A stretch of DNA of 28,684 nt. It comes from an uncultured Clostridium sp. (GTDB lineage Bacteria > Bacillota > Clostridia > TANB77 > CAG-508). Under the pieces are notes generated by a model, which saw nothing but the letters and a program-made list of their open reading frames with translations, ran no database searches and was not told the origin of the DNA. The position numbers and the translations under genes were made by a program. Position 1 is the first letter of the stretch. Each line of letters opens with the position of its first letter. Below are positions 6,153 to 14,314 of this stretch, one piece after another. Location: positions 1-28,684 of the forward strand of contig CANOPV010000001.1 of NCBI GenBank assembly GCA_947568605.1, written 5' to 3'.

Positions 6153-8891
6153 ATGAATATAAAAAGAAAAATTTTACTTGCTATACCCATTTTACTGGGT
6201 ATAGTTTTAGGCTTTGCCACTTCTACTTTAGAAGTCAAAGCTGAAACTTATGCAGGACAAGCTATTTGGCCTAGCGAATATATTTCAAATGTATATTTGA
6301 AAAAAGCAAGATCCGACGGTTATGTTGCTTATAAACAAGCAAGATTTATGCGTCGTAGTGAAGATAATGCTTTTGTTTATTGTCTTCAACCATTTGTTGA
6401 TATTGATAATAACCTTATTTATAATGTTGCACGAAGTGATTATGCAACTTATCTTAATATGACACCAGAACAATGGGATAGAATTAGTTTACTTGCCTAT
6501 TATGGATATGGATATGGAAATCATAATACCCCAAAATGGTATGCTGTTACACAAGTATTGATTTGGCGTACTGCAGAGCCAACAAGTACTATTTACTTTA
6601 CTGACGGTTTAAATGGTACTAGAAATGACAATTTATTTATTGATGAAATAAATGAGATTGAAAGTTTAGTTGCTCAACACAATAAAAGGCCTAACTTTAA
6701 TTCAGAATCTATTACACTACCTTTAGGAAAAACTATTACATTAAATGATGTAAATAATGTTTTAAATGGGTATAGAGTGAAAGAACAAAGTAATGCAAGT
6801 GCAAGTATCAATGGTAATTCACTTTCAATTACTGCTACTGGTGTCGGAAATGCTACTATTAAGTTATCAAAGGAAGATTCTTTATATCCTACACCACCAG
6901 TAGTATATTTTAAGGAAGGCACTCAAAATGTATTTAGAGTTGGATCATTTGATCCTTTATATTCTACTATCAATTTAAAAGTAGTTGGTGGTCGTGTTGA
7001 AATCACAAAGAGAGATAAAGACACAGGCGAAGTAATTCCACAGGGATTAGCTTCACTTTCTAATGCCACTTATGGAATATACAATGCCGAAACAAACGAT
7101 CTTGTTGGAACAATAACAACGGATAATAATGCTTTTGCAAGAAGTGATTATCTACCTGATTTAGGTAGATTTTATTTGCAAGAAATTACACCTAGTCAAG
7201 GATATAAATTAGATACTCAAAAGTATTACTTCACAGTAGATGAAAATAATTTACTTGTTAAAGTAGATGTTTACGAAGAAGTAATCACTCGTGAATATGA
7301 AATTACAAAAGTTTATGCTTCTGATAAAACACAAATTATGACACCAGAGATTGGGGTTGAATTTGCTATCTATGATCATAATAATAATTTAGTATCAATA
7401 GAAACTACAGATAAAGACGGTAAGATTTACTTTTCACTTCCTTATGGCGATTACACATTAAGACAACTTACTTCTACAAGTGGGTTTGAAAAAATAGAAG
7501 ATTATCATTTTGAAGTTAGAGATTTAGGTCCTACTATCAATAAGGTTTTCTCAAATGCTGAAATCACATCAAGATTAAAAGTAGTTAAAGTAGATCAAGA
7601 CGGTAATAATATTACACAAGCTGGTATTAAGTTTAAAATTAAAGATTTAGCAACTGGTAAGTATGTATGTCAAACAGTATCTTATCCTACCACTACTACT
7701 TATTGTGAGTTTGAAACTGATAAGGACGGTGTTTTAATTACACCATATCCATTAAATAGTGGTAATTATCAATTAGAAGAAGTAGATCAAGTTGTTTATG
7801 GGTATGTTTGGAATTCTACACCACTTCCATTTACTATAGATGAGAAAGCTGATATTAAGAAAACTGATGAATTTGACGCCATACTTGAAATTCATTTTGA
7901 AAATCAAGAAGTTAAAGGTGTTATTGAATTAAATAAAGTTGGCGAACAAATAGTAATTGAAAATGGTACATATACTTATGAAGAAATAGAACTTCCTAAT
8001 GTAGTATTTGGTTTATATGATGAATCAGGTAATCTTATTAAAACACTTGAAACAAATGATAAAGGTTTTGTAAGATTTGAAGATTTAAAACTTGGAAAGT
8101 ATATTATAAAAGAAATTTCTACTACTGGAAATCATATTTTAGATAATGAAGAATATGAGTTTGTTCTTGAATATAAGGATCAATATACACCTATAATCAA
8201 AAAAACATTTACTCTTAAAAACTATCTAGGAAAAGGAAGTTTAGATTTTCGTAAAACTGATCTAACAAGTGGTAAGGAACTTCCTAATGTAAAAATAGAA
8301 ATATATACTTCTGACGATGAACTTATTTATAGTGGTGTTACTGATGAAAACGGTAAAATCAAAATAGAAAATCTATTTATTGGAAAATTCTATATAATTG
8401 AAACTGAAACAGTAACAGGTTATAAATTATCTGATGAGAAAGTATATTTTGAGATTTTAGAAAATGGCGAAGTTGTAAAAGCTAGTATGACTAATGAAAA
8501 ATTTAAAGGAGATTTGGAATTTACAAAGGTAGATTTATCTACTGGCGATCCACTTCCTAACACATTGATTGAAGTATATAATGCTGAAACAGAAGAACTT
8601 ATCTTTTCTGGTCGTACTGATGAAAACGGTAAAATCATCATTAAAGATTTAGAATATGGTAAGTACTACATTCTTGAAAAAGAAGCACCAGAAAATTATA
8701 TTTTGAATGAAGAAAAAATGTATTTTGAAATTTTAGAGAATGGCGAAGTTGTAAAAGCAACAATGACTAATGAAAAAGTAGAAATGCCTAAAACATTCAA
8801 TACTGATATAACTAGTGTTATTACTATTATGGGTACTGCCCTAGTAGGGTTAGGTCTTCTATTATATGCTAAAAAGAAAAATAATAAATAA
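6153..8891 (+). CDS. Thioester-domain, CnaB-repeat cell-wall adhesin
   Basis: 912 residues. A signal peptide covers 1-30 (ends EVKA). A thioester domain follows: Cys77 (FVYCLQP) and Gln134 (VTQVLIW) match the internal Cys-Gln thioester pair of Gram-positive adhesins that bind host or cell targets covalently. About six CnaB/SpaA-like repeats follow (near 279-377, 380-468, 474-586, 588-690, 695-783, 787-875), the class stabilised by Lys-Asn/Asp isopeptide bonds. The C-terminus has MPKTF (878-882), a hydrophobic segment and KKKNNK, a sorting signal whose motif departs from LPxTG at positions 1 and 5. The sortase at 8866 overlaps it by 26 bases and is the likely partner. It could promote mating contact or host attachment; which one is not shown. 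It has an AAGGGGG ribosome site. Confidence 0.9.
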   Translation: MNIKRKILLAIPILLGIVLGFATSTLEVKAETYAGQAIWPSEYISNVYLKKARSDGYVAYKQARFMRRSEDNAFVYCLQPFVDIDNNLIYNVARSDYATYLNMTPEQWDRISLLAYYGYGYGNHNTPKWYAVTQVLIWRTAEPTSTIYFTDGLNGTRNDNLFIDEINEIESLVAQHNKRPNFNSESITLPLGKTITLNDVNNVLNGYRVKEQSNASASINGNSLSITATGVGNATIKLSKEDSLYPTPPVVYFKEGTQNVFRVGSFDPLYSTINLKVVGGRVEITKRDKDTGEVIPQGLASLSNATYGIYNAETNDLVGTITTDNNAFARSDYLPDLGRFYLQEITPSQGYKLDTQKYYFTVDENNLLVKVDVYEEVITREYEITKVYASDKTQIMTPEIGVEFAIYDHNNNLVSIETTDKDGKIYFSLPYGDYTLRQLTSTSGFEKIEDYHFEVRDLGPTINKVFSNAEITSRLKVVKVDQDGNNITQAGIKFKIKDLATGKYVCQTVSYPTTTTYCEFETDKDGVLITPYPLNSGNYQLEEVDQVVYGYVWNSTPLPFTIDEKADIKKTDEFDAILEIHFENQEVKGVIELNKVGEQIVIENGTYTYEEIELPNVVFGLYDESGNLIKTLETNDKGFVRFEDLKLGKYIIKEISTTGNHILDNEEYEFVLEYKDQYTPIIKKTFTLKNYLGKGSLDFRKTDLTSGKELPNVKIEIYTSDDELIYSGVTDENGKIKIENLFIGKFYIIETETVTGYKLSDEKVYFEILENGEVVKASMTNEKFKGDLEFTKVDLSTGDPLPNTLIEVYNAETEELIFSGRTDENGKIIIKDLEYGKYYILEKEAPENYILNEEKMYFEILENGEVVKATMTNEKVEMPKTFNTDITSVITIMGTALVGLGLLLYAKKKNNK
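8235..8777 (+). repeat. Two near-identical CnaB repeats
   Basis: The last two adhesin repeats (residues about 695-783 and 787-875) are close copies. Both contain TDENGKI and both end YFEILENGEVVKA followed by MTNEK, with matching DNA stretches near 8450 and 8727. This is a substrate for homologous gain or loss of a repeat. Confidence 0.8.
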
Positions 8892-9480
8892 AATACTTGT
8901 AGTGATTGGATTGTTACTAATTATAGTGGCGATCCTTTCTACTTATTGTTTTCTACATAATAAAGAAATAGATAAACAAGAAACAGAAACTATTATCAAT
9001 GATTTGTTTCCAGATGTTCCTACACCAGAAGTAGAAATACCAGAAGAAACACCTACTATAATTGAAACACCAAAACAGGAATTTGTATTAACTGATAACT
9101 ATTTAGGATATATAGAACTTTCTGGGTATGGAATTAAAAGACTTATCACAACAGGAACATCAAAAAAAGTTTTAGATAAAAATTTAGTTGGTACTTTATC
9201 TGTATCTGCTAATTTAGATGATGAATTTGGTAATGTGATTCTAGCAGGCCATAGCACCAGTAATGTGTTTCAAAAATTACATTATATGAGAGTTGGCGAT
9301 CAAGTAAAGATTGTTACTCATCAAAATACTTACTATTTTACTATTATCAGTAAACATACAATCAATGATAATGATATGTCTTATTTCAATAGTATAAATG
9401 ACAAAAAACAATTAACACTTGTTACTTGTAAAAATAATAGTAAGCAACGACTTATTGTTATATGTGAATTAAGGGGGTAA
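8866..9480 (+). CDS. Sortase
   Basis: 204 residues. An N-terminal membrane anchor (LVVIGLLLIIVAILSTYCFL, about 11-30) is followed by a Pro/Glu linker (about 50-70) and the sortase barrel. Catalytic residues are visible: His129 (ILAGHS), Cys188 (TLVTCKN) and Arg195 (KQRLIVI). It cleaves the sorting signal of the adjacent adhesin and links it to the wall or to another subunit. The ATG lies inside the 3' end of the adhesin gene (26-base overlap), so the two are translationally linked. The anchor-plus-barrel layout resembles class C or D enzymes, but no lid motif is evident and I leave the class open. Paired with the unusual MPKTF signal, its specificity may be non-standard. Confidence 0.88.
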   Translation: MLKRKIINKILVVIGLLLIIVAILSTYCFLHNKEIDKQETETIINDLFPDVPTPEVEIPEETPTIIETPKQEFVLTDNYLGYIELSGYGIKRLITTGTSKKVLDKNLVGTLSVSANLDDEFGNVILAGHSTSNVFQKLHYMRVGDQVKIVTHQNTYYFTIISKHTINDNDMSYFNSINDKKQLTLVTCKNNSKQRLIVICELRG

Positions 9481-9485
9481 TTAAA

Positions 9486-9716
9486 ATTAAAAGATATAAT
9501 ACAAAGTTTATGTTTTACATAACAAAAAATCTCAAAAAAGATATAAGAAAAAGATCCAAAGAATTAGATATTTCTATGTCTGATTATATAAGGACACTAA
9601 TAAAAAAAGATTTAAAGGAATGTGAAATTGTTTCTAATACTTTGGAAAAAGATAAAAATATTTATGATGTGGATAATTTCAATAAGAAGTTATCAGGTTA
9701 CTATAGGGGGTTATAA
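9486..9716 (+). CDS. Ribbon-helix-helix protein, probable AUU start
   Basis: 76 residues if started at ATT 9486, 68 if at ATG 9510. The N-terminal region has a ribbon-helix-helix pattern: strand FYITKNL, helix KKDIRKRSKELD, turn ISMSD, helix YIRTLIKKDL. This fold binds DNA as dimers and is used by MobC/CopG-like accessory proteins. GGGGG at 9473-9477 is 8 bases before the ATT but 32 before the ATG, so ATT is the better start. It follows the sortase directly and is 1 bp before the next gene, whose ribosome site is in its 3' end. Probable local regulator. Confidence 0.7.
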   Translation: MKRYNTKFMFYITKNLKKDIRKRSKELDISMSDYIRTLIKKDLKECEIVSNTLEKDKNIYDVDNFNKKLSGYYRGL

Positions 9717-10379
9717 ATGAAGATATATGAAATAGATTTTAATCTTTATAGTCGTTTATTTAATGAGCGAGAAAACTCTGACTATGGTAAAATGCCTAGT
9801 TATTTAACTGGAAAATTCCTTGTAAAAAATAAAAATGGTAAAGGATATTTTGGTGTTGATAATTCCACTAATGAATGGTGGGAAGAAGAATTTAAAAACA
9901 AATTACAATGTCTTATATGGTTAGTAGATGATGAACTTACAACTGAACAAGTTATTGAGAAATATAATACTAACAAAGATGATTGTAAAGATTATAAAAA
10001 GTATCTTGTTAGTCAAGATGTTTTTTGTGAAAAAAATAATATTTATCATCGTGATTATTTTAAGTTTGATCCAAAGAAAGAATATGATTTTAAAATCAAT
10101 TTAGGTAGTGGTACAAGAGAGTTTTCTTCCACTATTGAAAATGCTTTAGGGTTAGCTTCAAATTATGAAACAGATTTATTATATAAGGATATTCTTATAT
10201 TTTCATCTTTGGGTTTTGAATGGGAAGAAAATTGTCGGCTTATAGAACAATATCTTGGAAAAAATTATGATAGACGTAACTTTAAAGAAAAAGATTTGTA
10301 CGATGACTTCGGTCTTCCATATAGGAAACCAAGCGACGGTTGTTTTAATTTCAAAGATGAAAAAACTATAAAAATGTAA
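9717..10379 (+). CDS. Unknown protein, 220 aa
   Basis: No family recognised. It is soluble and Trp/Tyr-rich (NEWWEEEF near residue 53; LGFEWEENCRLIEQYLGKNY near 170-189), with alternating charged and aromatic stretches that suggest a compact alpha/beta fold. It ends KTIKM, much like the SSB (NVKM) and the next protein (NKMTM), which may reflect shared translation-stop context. The start ATG 9717 follows AGGGGGTTATAA. It lies between the RHH protein and a DUF-like ICE protein in the transfer operon. Role unknown. Confidence 0.65.
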   Translation: MKIYEIDFNLYSRLFNERENSDYGKMPSYLTGKFLVKNKNGKGYFGVDNSTNEWWEEEFKNKLQCLIWLVDDELTTEQVIEKYNTNKDDCKDYKKYLVSQDVFCEKNNIYHRDYFKFDPKKEYDFKINLGSGTREFSSTIENALGLASNYETDLLYKDILIFSSLGFEWEENCRLIEQYLGKNYDRRNFKEKDLYDDFGLPYRKPSDGCFNFKDEKTIKM

Positions 10380-10392
10380 AGGGGGTTAAAAA

Positions 10393-11295
10393 TTGATAGA
10401 ATTAGATAAAGATTTAGTAAGACGTTCTGATAATCAGAGTATGTATAATCGTGGCACTCATATTCAAGATGACGCTAATCACGAATATCAAAGATTTGTT
10501 GAATTATACGGAATCAGAGAACTAAACGAAAAACAATTAGAAATTGTAAATAAAAGAAAAGAACAATTTAAAGAGCTAATTACTGACAGTTATAATGAAT
10601 TATTAAGAGTTAATGCAAATTTTGTGCCTGTCAATGTGGCTGGTCCAGCAAAATATCCTGTTGAAAAAATGTGTAAGGTCCAAGCTAAAATAGATAACAC
10701 ACTTTATACTATTGAAGACAAGATAAAGAGATTCTATAAAAATACTGATGATATGTTAAAAAATGCTTATACAAAAGAAGAAATTATAAGTAAGTATAGA
10801 AATGGATATAATGAGCCAATTAGTAGTGACGATCCACTTGTAAAAGAAAAATTACAAGCAAAATTAGAATTTTTAGAAGAAAATCATCAATCATATTTGA
10901 ATTATAATAAGAAAGCTAGAAAAAATAATGAAGATCCACTTCCACCTTATGTATTAGCGAACTCTAATCAAAATATAAAATCAGTAAAGAATCGTTTAAA
11001 ACAGTTAGAAAAAATGGATAAACTACAAATGAATGACTACTATTTTAATAATGGCGAAGTCCGTTTTGATAAAGAAGATAATCGTGTCAAAATATTCTTT
11101 GATGAAAAACCAAGTCAAGAAGTAATAGAAGAATTAAAAAGTCACGCTTACAGGTGGTCGCCTAAAGGTTTATGTTGGCAAAGGAAACTTACACCAGACG
11201 CTATATATATGACAAAAAGAATGTTTGCTGATATAGGTAGTTTAGAAATTAAATTAGTACACGACTATACCAAAGAAAATAAAATGACAATGTAG
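10393..11295 (+). CDS. ICE protein with C-terminal RWSP/AWQR-like domain
   Basis: 300 residues from TTG 10393, 7 bases after GGGGG. The N-terminal two thirds are a long charged helical region. The C-terminal domain (about 215-300) has GEVRFDKEDNRVKIFFDEKP, then a helix, then RWSPKGLCWQRKLTPDAIYM. This is a recurring domain in Bacillota conjugative elements and phages (typical form FRWSP...AWQRQLT), usually attached to methyltransferase/helicase or antirestriction proteins. Its biochemical function is not established to my knowledge. It is upstream of the channel proteins, so a DNA-processing role during transfer is plausible but inferred. Confidence 0.7.
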   Translation: MIELDKDLVRRSDNQSMYNRGTHIQDDANHEYQRFVELYGIRELNEKQLEIVNKRKEQFKELITDSYNELLRVNANFVPVNVAGPAKYPVEKMCKVQAKIDNTLYTIEDKIKRFYKNTDDMLKNAYTKEEIISKYRNGYNEPISSDDPLVKEKLQAKLEFLEENHQSYLNYNKKARKNNEDPLPPYVLANSNQNIKSVKNRLKQLEKMDKLQMNDYYFNNGEVRFDKEDNRVKIFFDEKPSQEVIEELKSHAYRWSPKGLCWQRKLTPDAIYMTKRMFADIGSLEIKLVHDYTKENKMTM

Positions 11296-11306
11296 GTGGT
11301 GTTTGT

Positions 11307-12716
11307 ATGATGTTACAGTTATTAACAGTACAACACGAATCTGCAGGTTGGATAACAGACGCGATCCGTTGGGTATTTTGGATGTTGGCAAAAGGTGTAC
11401 TCATCTTACTAGACGGTATGTTTTTAATCATCAATGATATATGGAAATTCAAGTTTTTTGATAATCCGTATGTGAATAAGATATATTCGGCTGCAATCAT
11501 TGTGGCCTGTACTTGGCTAGTACTGAAAGTTATTATTGAAATTATAATGAGATATTTTGTCAATCAAGATGATAATTCTTCCCCCACTAGGGTATTTAGG
11601 GGTATCATTTTTTGTATAGTAATGATGTTTTTAATTCCACCCATATTTAATTGGGGATATGATGTATCATCTAAACTTACACAATATACAATATCAGCTT
11701 CATCTACTGCAGAAACAAGTCCTACTTCTTTTGAAGCTAGTATGTCTTCTATGATACTTACGGCTTTTGCAGATGATAGCAAAATGGACGAATCTGATAA
11801 AAAATACTTTATAGAGAACTGGTGGACGGTTGATTATAATGCTGTTATGAATGACGGCCTTTTTGATTCAGGGGAATATAAATATAGTTTTCATACTTTT
11901 TCCGTTTTCATAGTCGGTTTAGTCGTTGTTGTTCTTTTATTCTTTATAGGAATTCAAGTTGCTAAACGAGTGATAGAACTTGCTTTATATAAGGCAATCG
12001 CACCGTTTGTGTGTACGTCTTTAATATCAAATAGATCACATACATTTGAAGTATGGGCAAAAGGTGTTTTAGGTACATTCCTAGTTACTGCTGTCCAGTA
12101 CCTATGTATTGGAATATTATTTAATGTTTTTGGTACAGTTGTAAAAGGTACTTCTTATGCTATGTCTGTTATACTTATCATCATAGGTGCTTTACTCTTT
12201 ATCATATCATCGCCACAATTAGTGAGTGCTTTGTTAAATGCAAATACTGGAACAATGGCGAATATGAGTGAATTACATAGTATGGCTGCACTAGGTACAA
12301 GTATGATAGCTATGTCAAGATATGGGAAAACAGAAGATAACTCTACTAATTCAAATAATAGTAATGATAATTCTTCTTCTACACCAGACAGTAATTCAAG
12401 TGGTAATGATCCTAATATGACATCAAATTCTTCATCTTCTAATTTGGAATCTGCAAGTCAATCTTCTAATCAAGATAATTCTTCAAATTCTAATTCAGAA
12501 AGTAGTAGTCCTACTATGGATAGTGGAAGTAATGATATACCTACTTATAATGATGATATGTCTAACACCACTTCACTTGCTGATAGAATTGATACATACA
12601 AAGATATGATTGATAATAACAATTATTCATTTAATCAAGAATCTAGTACTTTATATAAAACTACTACAGATTGGGGGAATGTAAATGTATCTAATACCGA
12701 AGAACATAAGGGTTAA
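11307..12716 (+). CDS. TrbL/VirB6-like polytopic channel protein
   Basis: 469 residues. Hydrophobic segments lie near 22-44, 58-82, 95-115, 190-213, 217-240, 252-278 and 282-310, followed by a hydrophilic Ser/Asn-rich tail (about 340-469). This matches the inner-membrane TrbL/VirB6-type proteins of Gram-positive transfer systems, which form the pore with VirB3 and VirB4. A conserved-looking segment near 217-240 reads VAKRVIELALYKAIAPFVCT. The low-complexity tail may reach the cytoplasm or the wall. Its 3' end overlaps the PrgI gene by 32 bases, the usual gene order being VirB6-PrgI-VirB4. It starts ATG 11307 (or the next codon, ATG 11310) behind AGGTGGTG. Confidence 0.85.
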   Translation: MMLQLLTVQHESAGWITDAIRWVFWMLAKGVLILLDGMFLIINDIWKFKFFDNPYVNKIYSAAIIVACTWLVLKVIIEIIMRYFVNQDDNSSPTRVFRGIIFCIVMMFLIPPIFNWGYDVSSKLTQYTISASSTAETSPTSFEASMSSMILTAFADDSKMDESDKKYFIENWWTVDYNAVMNDGLFDSGEYKYSFHTFSVFIVGLVVVVLLFFIGIQVAKRVIELALYKAIAPFVCTSLISNRSHTFEVWAKGVLGTFLVTAVQYLCIGILFNVFGTVVKGTSYAMSVILIIIGALLFIISSPQLVSALLNANTGTMANMSELHSMAALGTSMIAMSRYGKTEDNSTNSNNSNDNSSSTPDSNSSGNDPNMTSNSSSSNLESASQSSNQDNSSNSNSESSSPTMDSGSNDIPTYNDDMSNTTSLADRIDTYKDMIDNNNYSFNQESSTLYKTTTDWGNVNVSNTEEHKG

Positions 12717-12960
12717 AAGAGAAATATTTAAAGGATATGGAATTAAAGAGATATTACTACTTGGTCTATCTGTTCTTGTAGGTTTTATACTTGCAAAAAT
12801 TTTTGGAACAGGGCTAATTAAAATATTCTTCTTTTGCTTCTTTCCTATTCTTACATTTTTAATTACTTTGCCTATGCCAAATGGATCAGGCAATATTTTA
12901 AGTATCATAATAAAAATGATAAAGTTTAGGTCAAGTCAAAAGAAATATAAAAAATTTTAA
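12685..12960 (+). CDS. PrgI-family (VirB3-like) membrane protein
   Basis: 91 residues: MYLIPKNIRVKREIFKGYGI, then GIKEILLLGLSVLVGFILAK and FFFCFFPILTFLITLPMPNG, then a basic tail. This is the standard PrgI layout of N-terminal beta-like segment, two membrane helices and a C-terminal MPNG-type turn. It bridges the VirB6-like pore and the VirB4 ATPase. GGGGG at 12673-12677 and the ATG lie inside the TrbL-like 3' end. In related elements VirB4 follows directly; here a candidate RNA and two unknown genes intervene. Confidence 0.88.
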   Translation: MYLIPKNIRVKREIFKGYGIKEILLLGLSVLVGFILAKIFGTGLIKIFFFCFFPILTFLITLPMPNGSGNILSIIIKMIKFRSSQKKYKKF

Positions 12961-12969
12961 TTACAAATA

Positions 12970-12999
12970 TTGACAAAGTACGACAATTTCATATATACT
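12970..12999 (+). promoter_or_regulatory. Promoter of candidate small RNA
   Basis: TTGACA (perfect -35, 12970-12975), 18 bp, TATACT (12994-12999). It is the strongest -35 in the window and lies only 10 bp past the PrgI stop. It points into the structured segment 13006-13088. Confidence 0.75.
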
Positions 13000-13005
13000 T
13001 ATATT

Positions 13006-13088
13006 GTGAACAGGGAATAGCAATGAAGTGCCCTGTTGATGAAGTAAAGAAGTTTATCAATCTCAAGCTATATAGAGATTGTTTTTTT
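13006..13088 (+). ncRNA. Candidate small structured RNA inside the transfer operon
   Basis: The predicted transcript has stem 1 AACAGGG (13009-13015) / CCCTGTT (13031-13037) and a terminator stem CAATCTC (13058-13064) / GAGATTG (13075-13081) with a tail of seven T residues. It carries its own consensus promoter and no plausible ORF with a ribosome site. It could be a trans-acting or antisense RNA, a leader controlling the 13168-16669 genes, or part of a type I addiction module. No known RNA family was recognised. Confidence 0.6.
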
Positions 13089-13120
13089 ATGGAATAATAT
13101 ATATTATTTTTTTACATTAT

Positions 13121-13148
13121 GATTAGTTGTTATTGACTAATCTTTTTT
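13121..13148 (+). terminator. Second terminator hairpin before 13168
   Basis: GATTAGT (13121-13127), 8-base loop, ACTAATC (13136-13142), then six T residues. It is 9 bp before the GGGGG ribosome site of the next gene, so it may attenuate entry into the VirB4 segment. Confidence 0.7.
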
Positions 13149-13167
13149 ATAGATAAGGGGGTTAAAG

Positions 13168-14025
13168 ATGAATAATAAAGTAGATGATGTAATGATTACT
13201 CTATTAAAGGCAAAAGAAGATATAATGAACAAATCTAATAATGGCTTTTATAATGATATTATTACAGGTTTAGATAATATGATTGTTGATTATACAATTA
13301 AAAATAAAATGACTAACAAAGAAATTTTAGATTGTGCTATGTCTTTATATGAACATAAAGGAAAAAATAAGTTTATGGAAAAAATCAAAAATTTAAGTCC
13401 TAGTAAACTTATTCAAAGAACTAAAAATAAAATCATTGAAAATCATAAAAAAAAACAAATTAGGGAAAAATACGAAGAAGAGATTGTCCTACTCGTCAAA
13501 GACAAGTTAAAAACAATGATTGATGAAGATCGTAAGAAAACTACTACACTAGAAGAAACAAAAGAAAATAAAAAAGACTTTTTTAAAGATAAAAATATTT
13601 CTATAGTTAATAATGGTATTATTAACATAGATGACAATTTAGATATTGATAAGGATAGGCCTATTCTAGTTTTAGATAAAGAAATGGCTAAAATAATTGA
13701 TGTAAATAAAGCTGGTACATTCATTTTTCAAGATAATGATAATTATTTTGTTTATAGAAAATCAGATAATATTCACAATTCTGATATTGAAAAATCACAA
13801 CTTGTAAAATTTTCTTCTTTAGATCAAGCTATTGTTTACTCTATTGATGATAGTGTATCAGCAAAGGACATCAGAAATGACTTTGATAAATTTAAAAATA
13901 AATATGGCAATTTGGATAATTTCATTAGTGATAAAAGAAGTCTAAAAAAATCTCGTAGTAGTATCAATTATGTTGATAATAGTATCAATATGAATTTAGA
14001 AACAAAAAATTTAAGGGGGTTATAA
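13168..14025 (+). CDS. Unknown protein sharing an N-terminal module with its neighbour
   Basis: 285 residues, unrecognised. The N-terminal part (about 1-55) reads VMITLLKAKEDI, then a variable stretch, DNMIVDYTIKNKMTNKEIL; it is paralogous to most of the 14029 protein. A Lys-rich helical middle (about 70-130) is followed by a small alpha/beta domain (about 155-285, containing KAGTFIFQDNDNYFVYRKSD). Its ribosome site is AAGGGGGTTAAAG. Together with 14029 it sits between the PrgI and VirB4 genes. The shared module may be a protein-protein interaction element; this is inferred. Confidence 0.65.
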   Translation: MNNKVDDVMITLLKAKEDIMNKSNNGFYNDIITGLDNMIVDYTIKNKMTNKEILDCAMSLYEHKGKNKFMEKIKNLSPSKLIQRTKNKIIENHKKKQIREKYEEEIVLLVKDKLKTMIDEDRKKTTTLEETKENKKDFFKDKNISIVNNGIINIDDNLDIDKDRPILVLDKEMAKIIDVNKAGTFIFQDNDNYFVYRKSDNIHNSDIEKSQLVKFSSLDQAIVYSIDDSVSAKDIRNDFDKFKNKYGNLDNFISDKRSLKKSRSSINYVDNSINMNLETKNLRGL

Positions 14026-14028
14026 TTT

Positions 14029-14295
14029 ATGAATAAAACAAATGATGAAGTCTATATGACTTTATTAAAAGCAAAAGAAAATATTGCAAAATATACAAAA
14101 GAAAAAGTTAGAAATAAAGATTGGCAACCATACTATAATAGTATTGTTGAAGATATTGACAATATTATTGTTGATTATGCTATCACTACTAAAATGTCAT
14201 CAGATGAAATTTTAAGTTGTCTATTTGAAATGGGTGCTGATGATAAGAATAGTATTTTCCACGATGATTACAATAATATCAAAATGAATTTATAA
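14029..14295 (+). CDS. Small paralogue of the 13168 N-terminal module
   Basis: 88 residues. VYMTLLKAKENI, a variable segment, then DNIIVDYAITTKMSSDEILS align with the 13168 protein's first about 60 residues. It has no further domain, so it is a stand-alone copy of the module. It begins 3 bp after the 13168 stop with GGGGG at 14015-14019. A duplication within the operon is the simplest origin. Function unknown. Confidence 0.65.
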   Translation: MNKTNDEVYMTLLKAKENIAKYTKEKVRNKDWQPYYNSIVEDIDNIIVDYAITTKMSSDEILSCLFEMGADDKNSIFHDDYNNIKMNL

Positions 14296-14314
14296 AAAAT
14301 AAGGGGGTTATAAT

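Noticed and set aside
8420..8641. Leftward ORF inside the adhesin
   Set aside because: Shadow of the CnaB repeats; no ribosome site.
11249..11563. Leftward ORF of 104 codons
   Set aside because: Shadow of the TrbL-like gene, which has clear membrane segments on the + strand.
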